DNA of 64,000 bases from Anadara kagoshimensis (Eukaryota > Mollusca > Bivalvia > Arcoida > Arcidae). The stretch lies in contig CM037869.1 of NCBI GenBank assembly GCA_021292105.1, forward strand, positions 38,076,655 to 38,140,654, written 5' to 3'. Below, one piece after another: positions 54,960 to 64,000 of this stretch (positions within the stretch are counted from its first letter, which is position 1; each line of letters starts with the position of its first letter). The notes under the pieces are model-generated. The model saw only the letters and a list, made by a program, of their open reading frames with translations, had not been told where the DNA came from and ran no database searches. The translations under genes and the position numbers were made by a program.

Positions 54960-55290
54960 CCTTTAAGTAGGTTGATTGAATGGAGTTTTACATTACATTC
55001 AAAAACAAAAACAAAAAACACTTACACAAGATATCATCAGCTATAAGTGGCAAGAATTTTTTACCTTTGCAGTGCACTTGGGGTAATGTATAAGGGGGGG
55101 GTTCCTAACTTGCCAACCTGCTGTGAATGGGCATTGGTTTTTAAAGCTCTCATAAAGACTGTGTGACGGAGTCTCAAAAAAAACAGTCATTACCTATTTT
55201 CAAGTCTCAATCAGAACAAAGCTGAGGGTTGAACCCAAGACCTCCCACATACGGAGCGAACACTCTACTAACTGAGCTACCTTAATGTGG
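54960..55290 (-). mobile_element. SINE family A, diverged
   Basis: Plus strand: tail GATTGAATGGAGTTTTACAT, ATCATCAGCTATAAGTGGCA, TTTGCAGTGCACTTGGGGTA, and head GACCTCCCACATACGGAGCG then CTCTACTAACTGAGCTACC. Belongs to the older subfamily of 288-622 and 60305-60634. Confidence 0.75.
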
Positions 55291-56400
55291 TCCTGTATGC
55301 ATGATACTTTACATTTATGATAAGACTTGGTCCATGTGGATGTAAATACCACTAGAGATTATTAATATTTTAACTTATAAAGACCTTGTACCCAGATTTA
55401 TACACATGGAGTTGACTAAAGTGTTATAATAATGTAAAAATATTAATATTAAGGACCTTGGCAGAGATAAGAACAGCCATAATAGGAAATCTTTACCCTA
55501 GATTATAAGTTCTGTGTTTACTTAAAGTCCACACTGACTGGGGGGAGTGGTCACGAGGGGTAGCAATGGATGTAAATTTTATCTCATTAGAATATAACGG
55601 GGTCATAGTTGAACAATTCTATTTCTGATAAACTAACTTCTTTAAAAAGATGTAATTGTCAAGGTAGCCATGTTGAATCAGGCATCTTGGGAGAAAATGG
55701 TGTGCTTTTAAATGATAAATGTACCTGCACATGGCTGAGTCGGACAGGAAATTATTTTTGTTTGGATGTATGTACCGGTACTTGTGTTTGTGTAAAAATT
55801 GTGATTATTCTAATGAAGAGATATGATGACATCGTACAGGTAGACAGGACAGGTAAGTTGTGGTTGCACACCTTTAACGAGATTTATTTATACACCTATC
55901 TATCTACACTACCTTTATTTATAAGGATCAGCCTATACAACACATGTGTCTGTCTGTGTGTGTGATTATTATGTAGAGATAAATAAATTGAAACATGACA
56001 CAAACACAACATATAGTCTATGTGTTAATCTGCTCTCTCAGCAAAAAATATAAATAGCTAGGCAGATACATTCTTATTGTAAATTCCTTCTTAATTAATT
56101 AAAGGTAGGGTAATGATACATTTTAAATTGAAGATGTCGTCTTGGCTCATATATGACAAGAAAACAGAGAGGCGAAAATTTACACATGTAAAGGCATATG
56201 TGGATAAATACAGACACTTACACGCAGACACACACATACATATAAAGAGGCAACACACACATAGAGAATGTCCGTCCAGGTGTGCCAGCACATTTGTGTA
56301 GAAGTTATTCTGATAGTGAATTGATTTTAACTACAATAAATTTCTTAACCTGAGACTTCTATATACCCTTGAATACTACGTGTCTGAGAGTACAGTCCAA
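55291..56400. other. No gene called; one Cys-rich frame
   Basis: A plus frame from 55609 contains a cysteine-rich stretch (CNCQGSHVESGILGENGVLL, then CTCTWLSRTGNYFCLDVC) and reaches a consensus donor GTAAGT at 55855. No convincing acceptor lies upstream and no family is recognised, so this stays a possibility only. The rest is AT-rich. Confidence 0.3.
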
Positions 56401-56407
56401 TATTAGT

Positions 56408-56790
56408 GCTCTCTCTCTCTCTCTCTCTCTCTTCAATGATGTCACACACATACTATTTCACTCTATCTATCCATGCCTTTTCCTACTTTTCCTTTTTCCT
56501 TTATTTCCTACTTTTTCCATTGTCTATTATGTCATACTATTTTAACTATCTATCTATCCATGCCCTTTCCCCCTACTTTTCCTTTTCCCCTTACTTCCTA
56601 CTTTTTCACTATCTATTACGTCATACTATTTTTCTTTTCCCCTTACTTCCTACTTTTTTCACTCTATCTCCATGCCCTTTTTCCTCTTTTTCACTCTATT
56701 ACTTCCTACTTTTTCACTCTATCTTTGCATTTTCCCCTACTTTTCTTCCTTGTATACCACCTTTTACCCCCTTCTCATCAATTTGTCTGT
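56408..56790 (+). repeat. Long pyrimidine-rich tract with (CT)n and tandem blocks
   Basis: (CT)n at 56410-56432 is followed by about 350 bases that are very largely C and T. CTATCTATCCATGCCCTTT, CTTACTTCCTACTTTTTCAC and TATTATGTCATACTATTTT recur. The frames across it are long only because the strand lacks purines. Confidence 0.9.
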
Positions 56791-56958
56791 ACCGTTAAAA
56801 AGCTTCTAAATTTATTAGACAGTTGTTTGTTAGCACACATAATGAAACAGGAATTTCTGATTTACTTTATTTAGACATTCTTAACTGTTGAATATTTTAT
56901 GGTTTTCCTGAATTCCATGCTTTTTTAGTCGGCTTGCATTATATCATTTTATACTGTA

Positions 56959-57172
56959 CAGACATGTCGAAAGTTTAACACTGAGCTAACGAAAAGGTAT
57001 CAAAACTCGGCTGTCAAGTTGTCGAAATATGGATAGCTGACAGAAAAGCTGCCAAATGATATATACCGTAGATCACTACTGTCACGATATGGCTAACGAA
57101 GGGCCGAGGTGAGCTGTGGATTTCGGCTCGGCGTAAATCCGTTACCTCGATGTTAAACTCTGGACAGACCTG
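56959..57172. mobile_element. MITE family G, intact copy
   Basis: Ends CAGACATGTCGAAAGTTTAA and (opposite strand) CAGGTCTGTCCAGAGTTTAA are inverted repeats flanked by TA (56957-56958, 57173-57174). 214 bp, more GC-rich than its flanks (GGCTCGGCG, CGAAGGGCCGAGG). Same ends as the SINE-split copy at 23656-24217. Confidence 0.85.
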
Positions 57173-57174
57173 TA

Positions 57175-57860
57175 TATATAGACATGTATATGCAACAGTG
57201 AGATTTTGCAAGGACACATATACCTTAAACTCTTGTTTTCCAATGTTCCGCTTATCTGGTGTCCTTGAGTTTATGTCGTAGTCATACATGATAAAAAATT
57301 TCTTTAAAAATTAAAATGCATTGCATGCATCGCTGCATGTTTTTCTTTCCAGTAAATGAGCAAAATAGTGTCATATATATATTTTATAAAATTTGTATTA
57401 AAATTTAAAAAGAGATATAAAAGCAAAAAAATATATACATTTTTTTTTTTTTTTTTTTTTTTTGAAGATTGAAAAGGACACAAGGTGTGAGTCACACGAT
57501 TTAAAGCCCGTTTATAAGTTACGCAACAAGGTTTTTATTTAGAAGTAATAAAGCGCACCGATATGATTTTTTGATGTAGATTAGGCCATGCCAGTGTTTT
57601 TTCTTTGTTAAGGATCTGCTGGCGGGTAGGTTTTGGGACTTCAAACATGAAAAAAATAAACAAGTGTTTTATCCATTTTTTTCGATTTTTGCTTCTTTTT
57701 CTGGGAAAATATCAATCATATTTTAAAAGGTTTTATTTATTTTACATTTGTATTTTGTTCATTTTAAAATTACATTTTTGGTTTTTACCATGTTTAATAC
57801 TTCGTTACAAGTTTTAATGCTATATGCTCATTTTTAGACTGTTTATTAAACGCCAAGTTC
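57175..57860. other. AT-rich with a T-run
   Basis: About 24 T at 57440-57463. No gene recognised. Confidence 0.5.
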
Positions 57861-57865
57861 CATAT

Positions 57866-59744
57866 TTTTAGCTCACCTGAGCCAAAGGCTCAGATGAGCT
57901 ATTGCAATCTATCACCGTCCGTCGTCCGTCGTGCGTCGTGCGTCGTCCGTCGTGTGTAAACTTTACATTTTAATCTTCTCCTCCAAAACTACCGGGCCAT
58001 ATTTGATGAAACTTGGTGATTATCATGCCTGGGTAACAGCCTTTCAAAATTGTGTTCGGGGTTTGGCCACGCCCAACAAGATGGCCGCTGTTACTAAAAA
58101 TAGCAAAAAGACAAAAAAATCTTCTTCTCTGAAACCAAAAGGTGCAGGCAAATTTTGATTGGATATTTGGATTCAGCATACCTAGGAACATTAAAATTGT
58201 GTTTTTCATGAAAATTAGAGGAAGAATAGGTTACGCGTTTTTTGTGTAAAATTACGTAATTTTTAAAATGAGACATTTATTGTTATAACTTCATAACGAC
58301 TGAAGATAATTGTATGGAGTTTTCACTGTTAATCTTGTCTTGCAATTTTCTTCCAATTGATGTCAAGGTCGAAGGTCAAGGTCATGTTCCAGTTTTTGAC
58401 CTTTGATAAAAAATGCTATTTTTTTAACATTTCTTGTGATAATGGCGTAGTATTTTCAGTTATTTGTAGGTATTGACATGACGATCATTTTAATACATAG
58501 ATCAGGGTCATGGGTTCAAAGGTCAAGGTCACAGATGTCCAAGAATACCAAAATAGTTAATTATCTGCAAAACTATGAATTTTTTGTATAGGCATGTATA
58601 TCAGAATATTGTAGGTAATGGCACAATGGTCATTTTGATATATGAATAAAGGTCATGGGTTCAAAGGTCAAGGTCACAGATGTAAACAAGTACTGAAATG
58701 GTTAATTATCTCAAAAACTATAATTTTTTTGTATAGGCATGTATATTAGAATATTGTAGGTATTGGCCTAATGATCATTTTGATATATGAATGAAGGTCA
58801 TAGGTTCAAAGGTCAAGGTCATAGAATTGAACGAATACTTAAATGGTTAATTATCTTAAAAACTATAAACTTTTTGTATAGGCATGTATATTGGAATATT
58901 GTAGATATTGGCCTAACGATTATTTTGATATATGAATGAAGGTCATAGGTTCAAAGGTCAAGGTCATAGCTGCGAACGAATATTTAAATGGTTAATTATC
59001 TCAAAAACTATAAACTTTTTGTATAGGCATGTATATTAGAATATTGTAGGCATTTGCACAACGATCATTTTGATATATGAATGAAGTTCATAGGTTCAAA
59101 GGTCAAGGTCATAGATGCAAACTAATACTTAAATGGTTAATTATCTCAGAAACTATAAACTTTTTGTATAGGCATGTATATTAGAATATTGTAGGTATTG
59201 GCCTATCGATCATTTTGATATATGAATGAAGGTCATAGGTTCAAAGGTCAAGGTCATAGACACGAACGAATACTTAAATGGTTAATTATCTCAAAAACTA
59301 TAAACTTTTTGTATAGGCATGTATATTGGAATATTGTTGGCATTGGCCTAACGATCATTTTGATATATGAATGAAGGTCATAGGTTCAAAGGTCAAGGTC
59401 ATAGCTGCAAACAAATATTTAAATGGTTAATTATCTCAAAAACTATAAACTCTTTGTATAAGCATGTATATTAGAATATTGTAGGTATTGGCCTAATGCA
59501 CATTTTAATATACAGATATTTTAGCTGTTTATAAATAATATATTGTAGCTAGACTTTAAATATGTTATATATAGCATACTTATATAATAATTATTATAAT
59601 TAATTTGCAAAAATACTTGCATATTATTGGCCCTTACTGCTGAAAATTTTGATATTCTCTTTATTAATGTCATTGACCATTGAACCTCTGCATAAGATAT
59701 GTACTCTTCCTCAGGTGAGCGTTAAGGCCCATGGGCCTCTTGTT
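57866..59744 (+). mobile_element. Helentron-like non-autonomous element H1, copy 2
   Basis: Same architecture and near-identical sequence to copy 1 (50336-52497), in the same orientation about 5.4 kb away, ending TCAGGTGAGCGTTAAGG, hairpin GGCCCATGGGCC, TCTTGTT. It has seven internal units rather than nine, which accounts for the ~280-bp length difference. The flanks on both sides differ from those of copy 1 outside an ATTTTTA junction, so this is a separate insertion and not a segmental duplication. Confidence 0.8.
58362..59495 (+). repeat. Internal array of H1 copy 2, seven ~145-bp units
   Basis: GTATAGGCATGTATAT recurs near 58588, 58732, 58879, 59025, 59170 and 59316, with a changed one (GTATAAGCATG) near 59459. 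AAGGTCAAGGTCA occurs eight times across the array and its leader. Confidence 0.92.
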
Positions 59745-60300
59745 TTATTGGAGACGTTCATTTTTTAAAATCAAATAACCTGTTAGGTTGGTAGGTTTTT
59801 GAAGATAGGGAAGACGATTAACAAAATAAAAAACTGGTATGGCCTTATAAAAAAACTGCAGACAAGGCTGACTGCCTTCTATCTATATGTACTTTAGTAT
59901 ATGATCAATAGCTAAATATTAGCTGTCAAACTGTGCAATTTAGATAAAGTGCATTCCTTTGTGCACCACGGTAATCTTTAATGTATGTCTTGAGAGCATT
60001 GACAAGCATACTTAATGAACTGGTTTATTAAACCCGCGCACTCACCTGTACATGACGCGCATTCACTAGCTCGGTCGGTGGAGACACATGAAATGTGACT
60101 TGAATTAAGTTGGAAAGATTTAAATAAGAAAAAGTTTGAAGATTTGGTGGTTGATTTTGTCTTGAGTAAGGAAACAAATTTTATTTTCATTTGAAATAGA
60201 AAAAAAATTGAAGATTTGGTGTGTAATTTTATTTTTAAGAAAAATTCCATTTTCGACTTCCTGCCATGTTAATTTTGATGCTGATATTTTCAACATTATG
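59745..60300. other. No gene; one small duplication
   Basis: GAAGATTTGGTG occurs twice (about 60138 and 60211) in a ~73-bp duplication. A consensus minus-strand donor (CAGGTGAGT) is at about 60041-60049 without a supported exon. Confidence 0.45.
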
Positions 60301-60304
60301 TACA

Positions 60305-60634
60305 ACTACTATAGCTCAGTTTGTAGACTGCTCACTTTGTACATGGGTGGTTGTGGGTTTGAACCCGGGCCAGTGTATGACTAAAACACTTGGAAATCGG
60401 TAGTGACTGGTCTCTCCCTAAGCACTCAGTATTTAGAAATGAAAGTTACAGGGTCCTTAAAACCAATCCCACATATCATGGCAGGCGTGGTATGTTAAAA
60501 AATCTTCCCTGTGGATCGCCCTGAGTGCACTGCAAAGGTAAAATTTCTGCCACTTCACCTATAGCTGGTCACATCTCGATATGAGTGAAATATTCTTGAC
60601 TGGGATGTAAAACTGCATTCAATCAATCAATCAA
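60305..60634 (+). mobile_element. SINE family A, full length, older subfamily
   Basis: Head ATAGCTCAGTTTGTAGACTG, box B GGGTTTGAACCCGGG, body CCTGAGTGCACTGCAAAGGT, tail ATATGAGTGAAATATTCTTG with a CAATCAATCAATCAAG end. Shares subfamily bases with 288-622. Confidence 0.88.
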
Positions 60635-60837
60635 GATCACATATTTTTATTATATTATTACATTAACAAAAATAAGATCTCTCCATAAATAGCTGTTACG
60701 TAGCTAAATGTTTTTACTAAAGACAATTTTATAAATTAGACATAGCTTTTTAAATTTTTTTTTAATTTCCTGTAGTTTCATTATGACCGTGATAGTTTCT
60801 GATAAATTGGTCCTGCTACCAATGCATTAACAAAACG

Positions 60838-60905
60838 GATATCTCCGTTACTAGGGATTAACTCCGTAACCAGGGATTATCTCTGTAATGGGAGATTATC
60901 CGACT
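60838..60905 (+). repeat. Short tandem repeat, ~20-22 bp
   Basis: ATCTCCGTTACTAGGGATTA, ACTCCGTAACCAGGGATTAT and CTCTGTAATGGGAGATTATC. Confidence 0.85.
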
Positions 60906-61305
60906 GACCTTACTAAGAAAAACGATTTTTATAAATTGGATTTTGTTTTTCAGCTTTATCTATTAATTTTAATCTCGTAACAAAAAAATGTGAGGGGGAG
61001 TTGTTATGGCGAACTGTAACTAACTAGATATGGTAGGATGTTGACTGATTGATTTATTTATCGAGCCACCTTGATTTAAGTAAAAAATGGAGGGAGTAAT
61101 CTCAATACATGCTGTCACTGAAAACGGGGAAACATGAAAAAAGTAAGAGGACAAGACACCTTTATTTGATTTGAACATTGAGAGAACTGTCTGACAACGC
61201 AAGTTGTTTGTGAAAACAGGGAACCATGAAAATTAATGGCAGTGAAAATCCTTTTAGACCACTTTTGGCTCACTCATTTGATACTGTGACTTCCACAAAT
61301 TTTCT
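60906..61305. other. No feature seen
   Basis: Nothing supported. Confidence 0.4.
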
Positions 61306-61307
61306 AC

Positions 61308-61571
61308 CGACCAGGTCTAACCCAAAACTTGAAAGTATATAGTGGCTCTTTTTTTCGCCAAGAATTGGGTATTATAAAATGAAAGTCACGGTTCTTTATG
61401 ATGGGAACTTAAAATAAACCAGGTACCGCAGCATGGAATGGTAATGAGCCCTGTTGTATAATGCCATCAGCACACTGCACAGGCCAAATTTCTTGACCTT
61501 CACCTATACCTGGCAATGTCTCGATATAAGTGAAATATTCTTGACTTTGATGTTAAATACCATTACTCGCC
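61308..61571 (+). mobile_element. SINE family A, 5'-truncated
   Basis: Begins within CCGACCAGGTCTAACCC just after the head, then the whole body (AATGAAAGTCACGGTTCTTT, ATAATGCCATCAGCACACTG) and tail (GATATAAGTGAAATATTCTT, ACCATTACTCGCC). 5' truncation is typical of LINE-driven insertion. Confidence 0.85.
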
Positions 61572-62125
61572 TCTACTTCACAAATTTCCAATGATCAGAT
61601 CATTTTCACATGCATCCTGAAACAGAAGATGTTGTGTGGTATTTTTTGAGAACTATATTGGTCAGATCTATTACATAGTCCTGTGATGAATCTTGTTAAG
61701 TTATTACTGCCATGCTGTGAAATGATTACCACCATTTATGTTAAGCAGGGATCTGGATTATTTTTAAGGACATTGAGCAGATATTTTTTATTTTTGATGT
61801 TTTGTTTTGAGATTTTTACTGTTTTTGATGTGGAATTTTGGTTTTATTTTTAGATGTTGGTAAAAATTTTGACATTATTTTTCTGAGCAAGTATGAACAA
61901 TGGAATTACATTTGATGGTTGAAAACTTGGAGCTTCTAGGCCCGAAATAGGGTTTAGTTTTTGGTTGGGGTTATAGAATTTTGCCAATATTGAAACATCA
62001 CAGACTATAATTGAAATGAAGTTTTTAGCTTTAAGCTGGTTAGGCAGAGGAAAAAGTTAAAAGTGTAAATTTAAAAAAAAATAAGGAAGTAGGGAATATT
62101 AAGATATATATTAATAATATATCCC

Positions 62126-62127
<2 letters not shown>
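61572..62127. other. AT-rich, no feature seen
   Basis: Nothing supported. Confidence 0.4.

Positions 62128-62128
<1 letters not shown>

Positions 62129-62168
<40 letters not shown>
62129..62168 (+). repeat. (TC)n microsatellite
   Basis: About 20 TC units. Confidence 0.97.
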
Positions 62169-62170
<2 letters not shown>

Positions 62171-62650
62171 GTTAAGAAATCCTATTTCCTATTTCTAAAT
62201 AAAAACCATGTATAATGTGACATTTTAGACACTTCATTATTATTGGCCGTGAAAGTACAAGGAAGGGGAGGGGGGTCGTTATCAGGTGATCAGAAGATTT
62301 AAGTATTTATTATGTGGTATTACAGCTAATGTTATCACCATAAGTCACAGCTACTTTACGTCCTGTCCAGTATTAACTGTTAATACACTGATAACGTCTG
62401 ACCTTGACAATAACCTAATATCTGATATCTCACTCACTACTGTGTGCTTTTTGTCAGCCATTGAAATGATGAATTATGGGTAGTTCACCCCTGTTTGTAT
62501 TGCATTGTGGGTAGATTATGTTTTTAATTGATGAGGTTATTATTGATGAAGTTTGGTAACCAAGATGTTCTGAGATTTTTTTTTCAATCTTTAATTTAAA
62601 AAAAATATTTAGTTGAAAATAAATGTCTTTATTTCTCCTTATTAAAGATA
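62169..62650. other. No gene recognised
   Basis: A 65-codon frame at 62286-62483 has no motif. Confidence 0.4.
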
Positions 62651-62654
62651 GGAA

Positions 62655-62830
62655 TTGATTGATTGTATGGGTTGTACTTTCAAATCAAGATTATTTTACT
62701 CATATTAAGACATTGCCAGCTATAAGTGAATGAAAATATTTTTTCGCTTTTGAAGTATGGTCAGGGCAGTGTGCAGGGAGGGTTCTTCAGCGTGCCATGC
62801 ACACTGCGATATGGGGCATGTCCCTCCTAT
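62655..62830 (-). mobile_element. SINE family A, tail and part of body
   Basis: Plus strand: TTGATTGATTGTATGGGTTG, TACTCATATTAAGACATTGC, CAGCTATAAGTGAATG, AGGGTTCTTCAGCGTGCCAT. The head is missing. Confidence 0.65.
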
Positions 62831-62845
62831 CAAACATACACTAAA

Positions 62846-62871
62846 GTGTGTGTGTGTGTGTGTGTGTGTGT
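62846..62871 (+). repeat. (GT)n microsatellite
   Basis: Thirteen GT units. Confidence 0.97.
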
Positions 62872-63350
62872 TCTTAAATGTGAAAGGTAATAGCCTCTTT
62901 TGATTTGTTGTTTTGTGTCAACACACATGTTAAATGCAGTAATATTTGATACTAAAACCCATTCATCATATTACATTTTACAAAAAGTAGGAGAGATGAC
63001 GTTATCTGTGAATTTGTATAAAAAGTGAACTTTTTGTGATATATACCGCTGTGCTGTGATGCTTTGTCATTTAAATGTTTTTTTGAGAGTCTTGTTAATG
63101 TTTGTCTAATCTAGGCTGTCAAGGGGCAAGTAACCCCGGGATGAGTCACCAAACCACAACCGTCTCGTCGCTCTCGTATGTCGTAACTTTTTAAGTTGAC
63201 TTGTCTGGGATAAAAAGAGAGGGAAAAACGTAATAAGAATTAATCTTGTCACATAGTGAAAAATTGATATTTTAGAAGTTTTAAAATTTATAAATTAAGA
63301 GAAAACTTAAAAAAGAAACTTTCTCAGAAGATCAGAAGCCGTCTGACGGA
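62872..63350. other. No feature seen
   Basis: Unique-looking; slightly more GC near 63115-63185. No gene supported. Confidence 0.4.
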
Positions 63351-63354
63351 GGAA

Positions 63355-63590
63355 GGATAGGACTTAGACGTGAAAGTGTCATTGGAAGGGGACAACATAC
63401 TCTTGAAAGTGACGTAACAGGGAGACAATTTAGGAGTTAGGAGGGAAACATATTCTTGGATGTAACATAGGAGGGAAAAAAATTAGGGGGATAGTGTTAT
63501 AGAAAGGGGGACGACCTCGGAGGGATACACATCCTTGGTTATCTCATACAAAGGACCGGCCTAGTACATACTCTTGATGTGTCATCCACA
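63355..63590 (+). repeat. Degenerate purine-rich repeat, ~60-75 bp
   Basis: GGAGGGAAACATATTCTTGG, CATACTCTTGAAAGTGACGT, GGAGGGATACACATCCTTGG and CATACTCTTGATGTG recur. Confidence 0.55.
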
Positions 63591-64000
63591 GATTTTTTTC
63601 AGTAAGGATTTTGATTTTGTTTCTTAGAAATTAAAAAATTCTTTAAGAGGAATGTTTTCAGACACAAAGAAGCTCCTTCATAATGGATAGATACAGTAGG
63701 ATATTTATATATATATTATACATATATATTTAAAGATATTACTTCTTGATTGAGTAGGAAATTAAGTGTAGTTTTATATAATTTTGATTTGGTGTCAGTT
63801 TAAAAAATTTTAAAGTTAGTTTACTAGTATGTATATGTATAAAAGCATAATACATTATTGACTCTGATAAACTTTACAAACATCTCATCGACCAAGAACA
63901 TGTGACAAGTGCGTGTTCTCTATTTTATTTAGAAGTTAAAATATTGGTGCTATAAAGCAGCAAAATTGTCCGCAGCGCAATAAGGAAATATTAATAAGAA

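Noticed and set aside
56473-56874. 133-codon frame rich in F, S, P and Y
   Set aside because: It follows from the near-absence of purines on this strand.
1-64000. Retrovirus-like, LINE, Polinton or toxin-gene remains
   Set aside because: No reverse transcriptase, integrase, capsid or toxin motif was recognised in any listed frame, and no long terminal repeats were seen. Very decayed pieces could be missed by eye.

Overview
This window looks like non-coding nuclear DNA from a bivalve (or at least molluscan) genome. It is strongly AT-rich. No intact protein-coding gene, rRNA or tRNA gene could be recognised on either strand; nearly all open frames are short or lie inside repeats. The molluscan call rests on repeat types that I know as common in bivalves: tRNA-headed SINEs ending in a 'GATATAAGTGAAATATTCTTGA' type tail (split here: GATATAAGTGAAA / TATTCTTGA), elements beginning TTTTTAGCTCACCTGAGCC and ending CTCTTGTT, and short TA-flanked MITEs. 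The window is probably intergenic or the inside of a very long intron. The best host-gene hints are a 61-nt possible exon with good splice sites at 2879-2939 and a possible untranslated first exon or promoter near 17990-18321.

Layout. 1-5 kb: SINEs, a ~149-bp tandem array (1745-2805), the possible small exon, and an older diverged repeat. 5-8.8 kb: an intact SINE, a 559-bp TA-flanked MITE, a hAT-like element and two palindromic MITEs. 8.8-13.9 kb: a satellite with a three-monomer ~600-bp higher-order repeat, split by two larger terminal-inverted-repeat transposons. 13.9-32 kb: mostly plain AT-rich DNA with SINEs, degraded pogo-like MITEs, and a SINE nested in a MITE facing a second near-identical SINE. 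32.9-35.5 kb: a Helentron-like element with its own internal tandem array, then a 27-bp minisatellite. 36-49.6 kb: many MITEs and SINEs and six separate tandem arrays. 50.3-59.7 kb: two closely related Helentron-like elements in direct orientation, with 9 and 7 internal ~145-bp units. 60-64 kb: SINEs and microsatellites.

Four themes connect the parts. (1) Several element families end in the same CTTGTT motif and begin TTTTTAG or TTTTATA, which suggests one shared Helentron-type machinery. (2) Two SINE families with different tRNA-like heads share a 3' tail, which suggests one LINE partner or a shared domain. (3) At least six TA-flanked inverted-repeat families point to Tc1/mariner/pogo-type activity. 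(4) Tandem arrays arise again and again, sometimes inside transposons. No autonomous enzyme (transposase, Rep-helicase, reverse transcriptase) was seen, so the elements here are non-autonomous. No retrovirus-like or other capsid-bearing element was recognised. All coordinates and similarities were read by eye.
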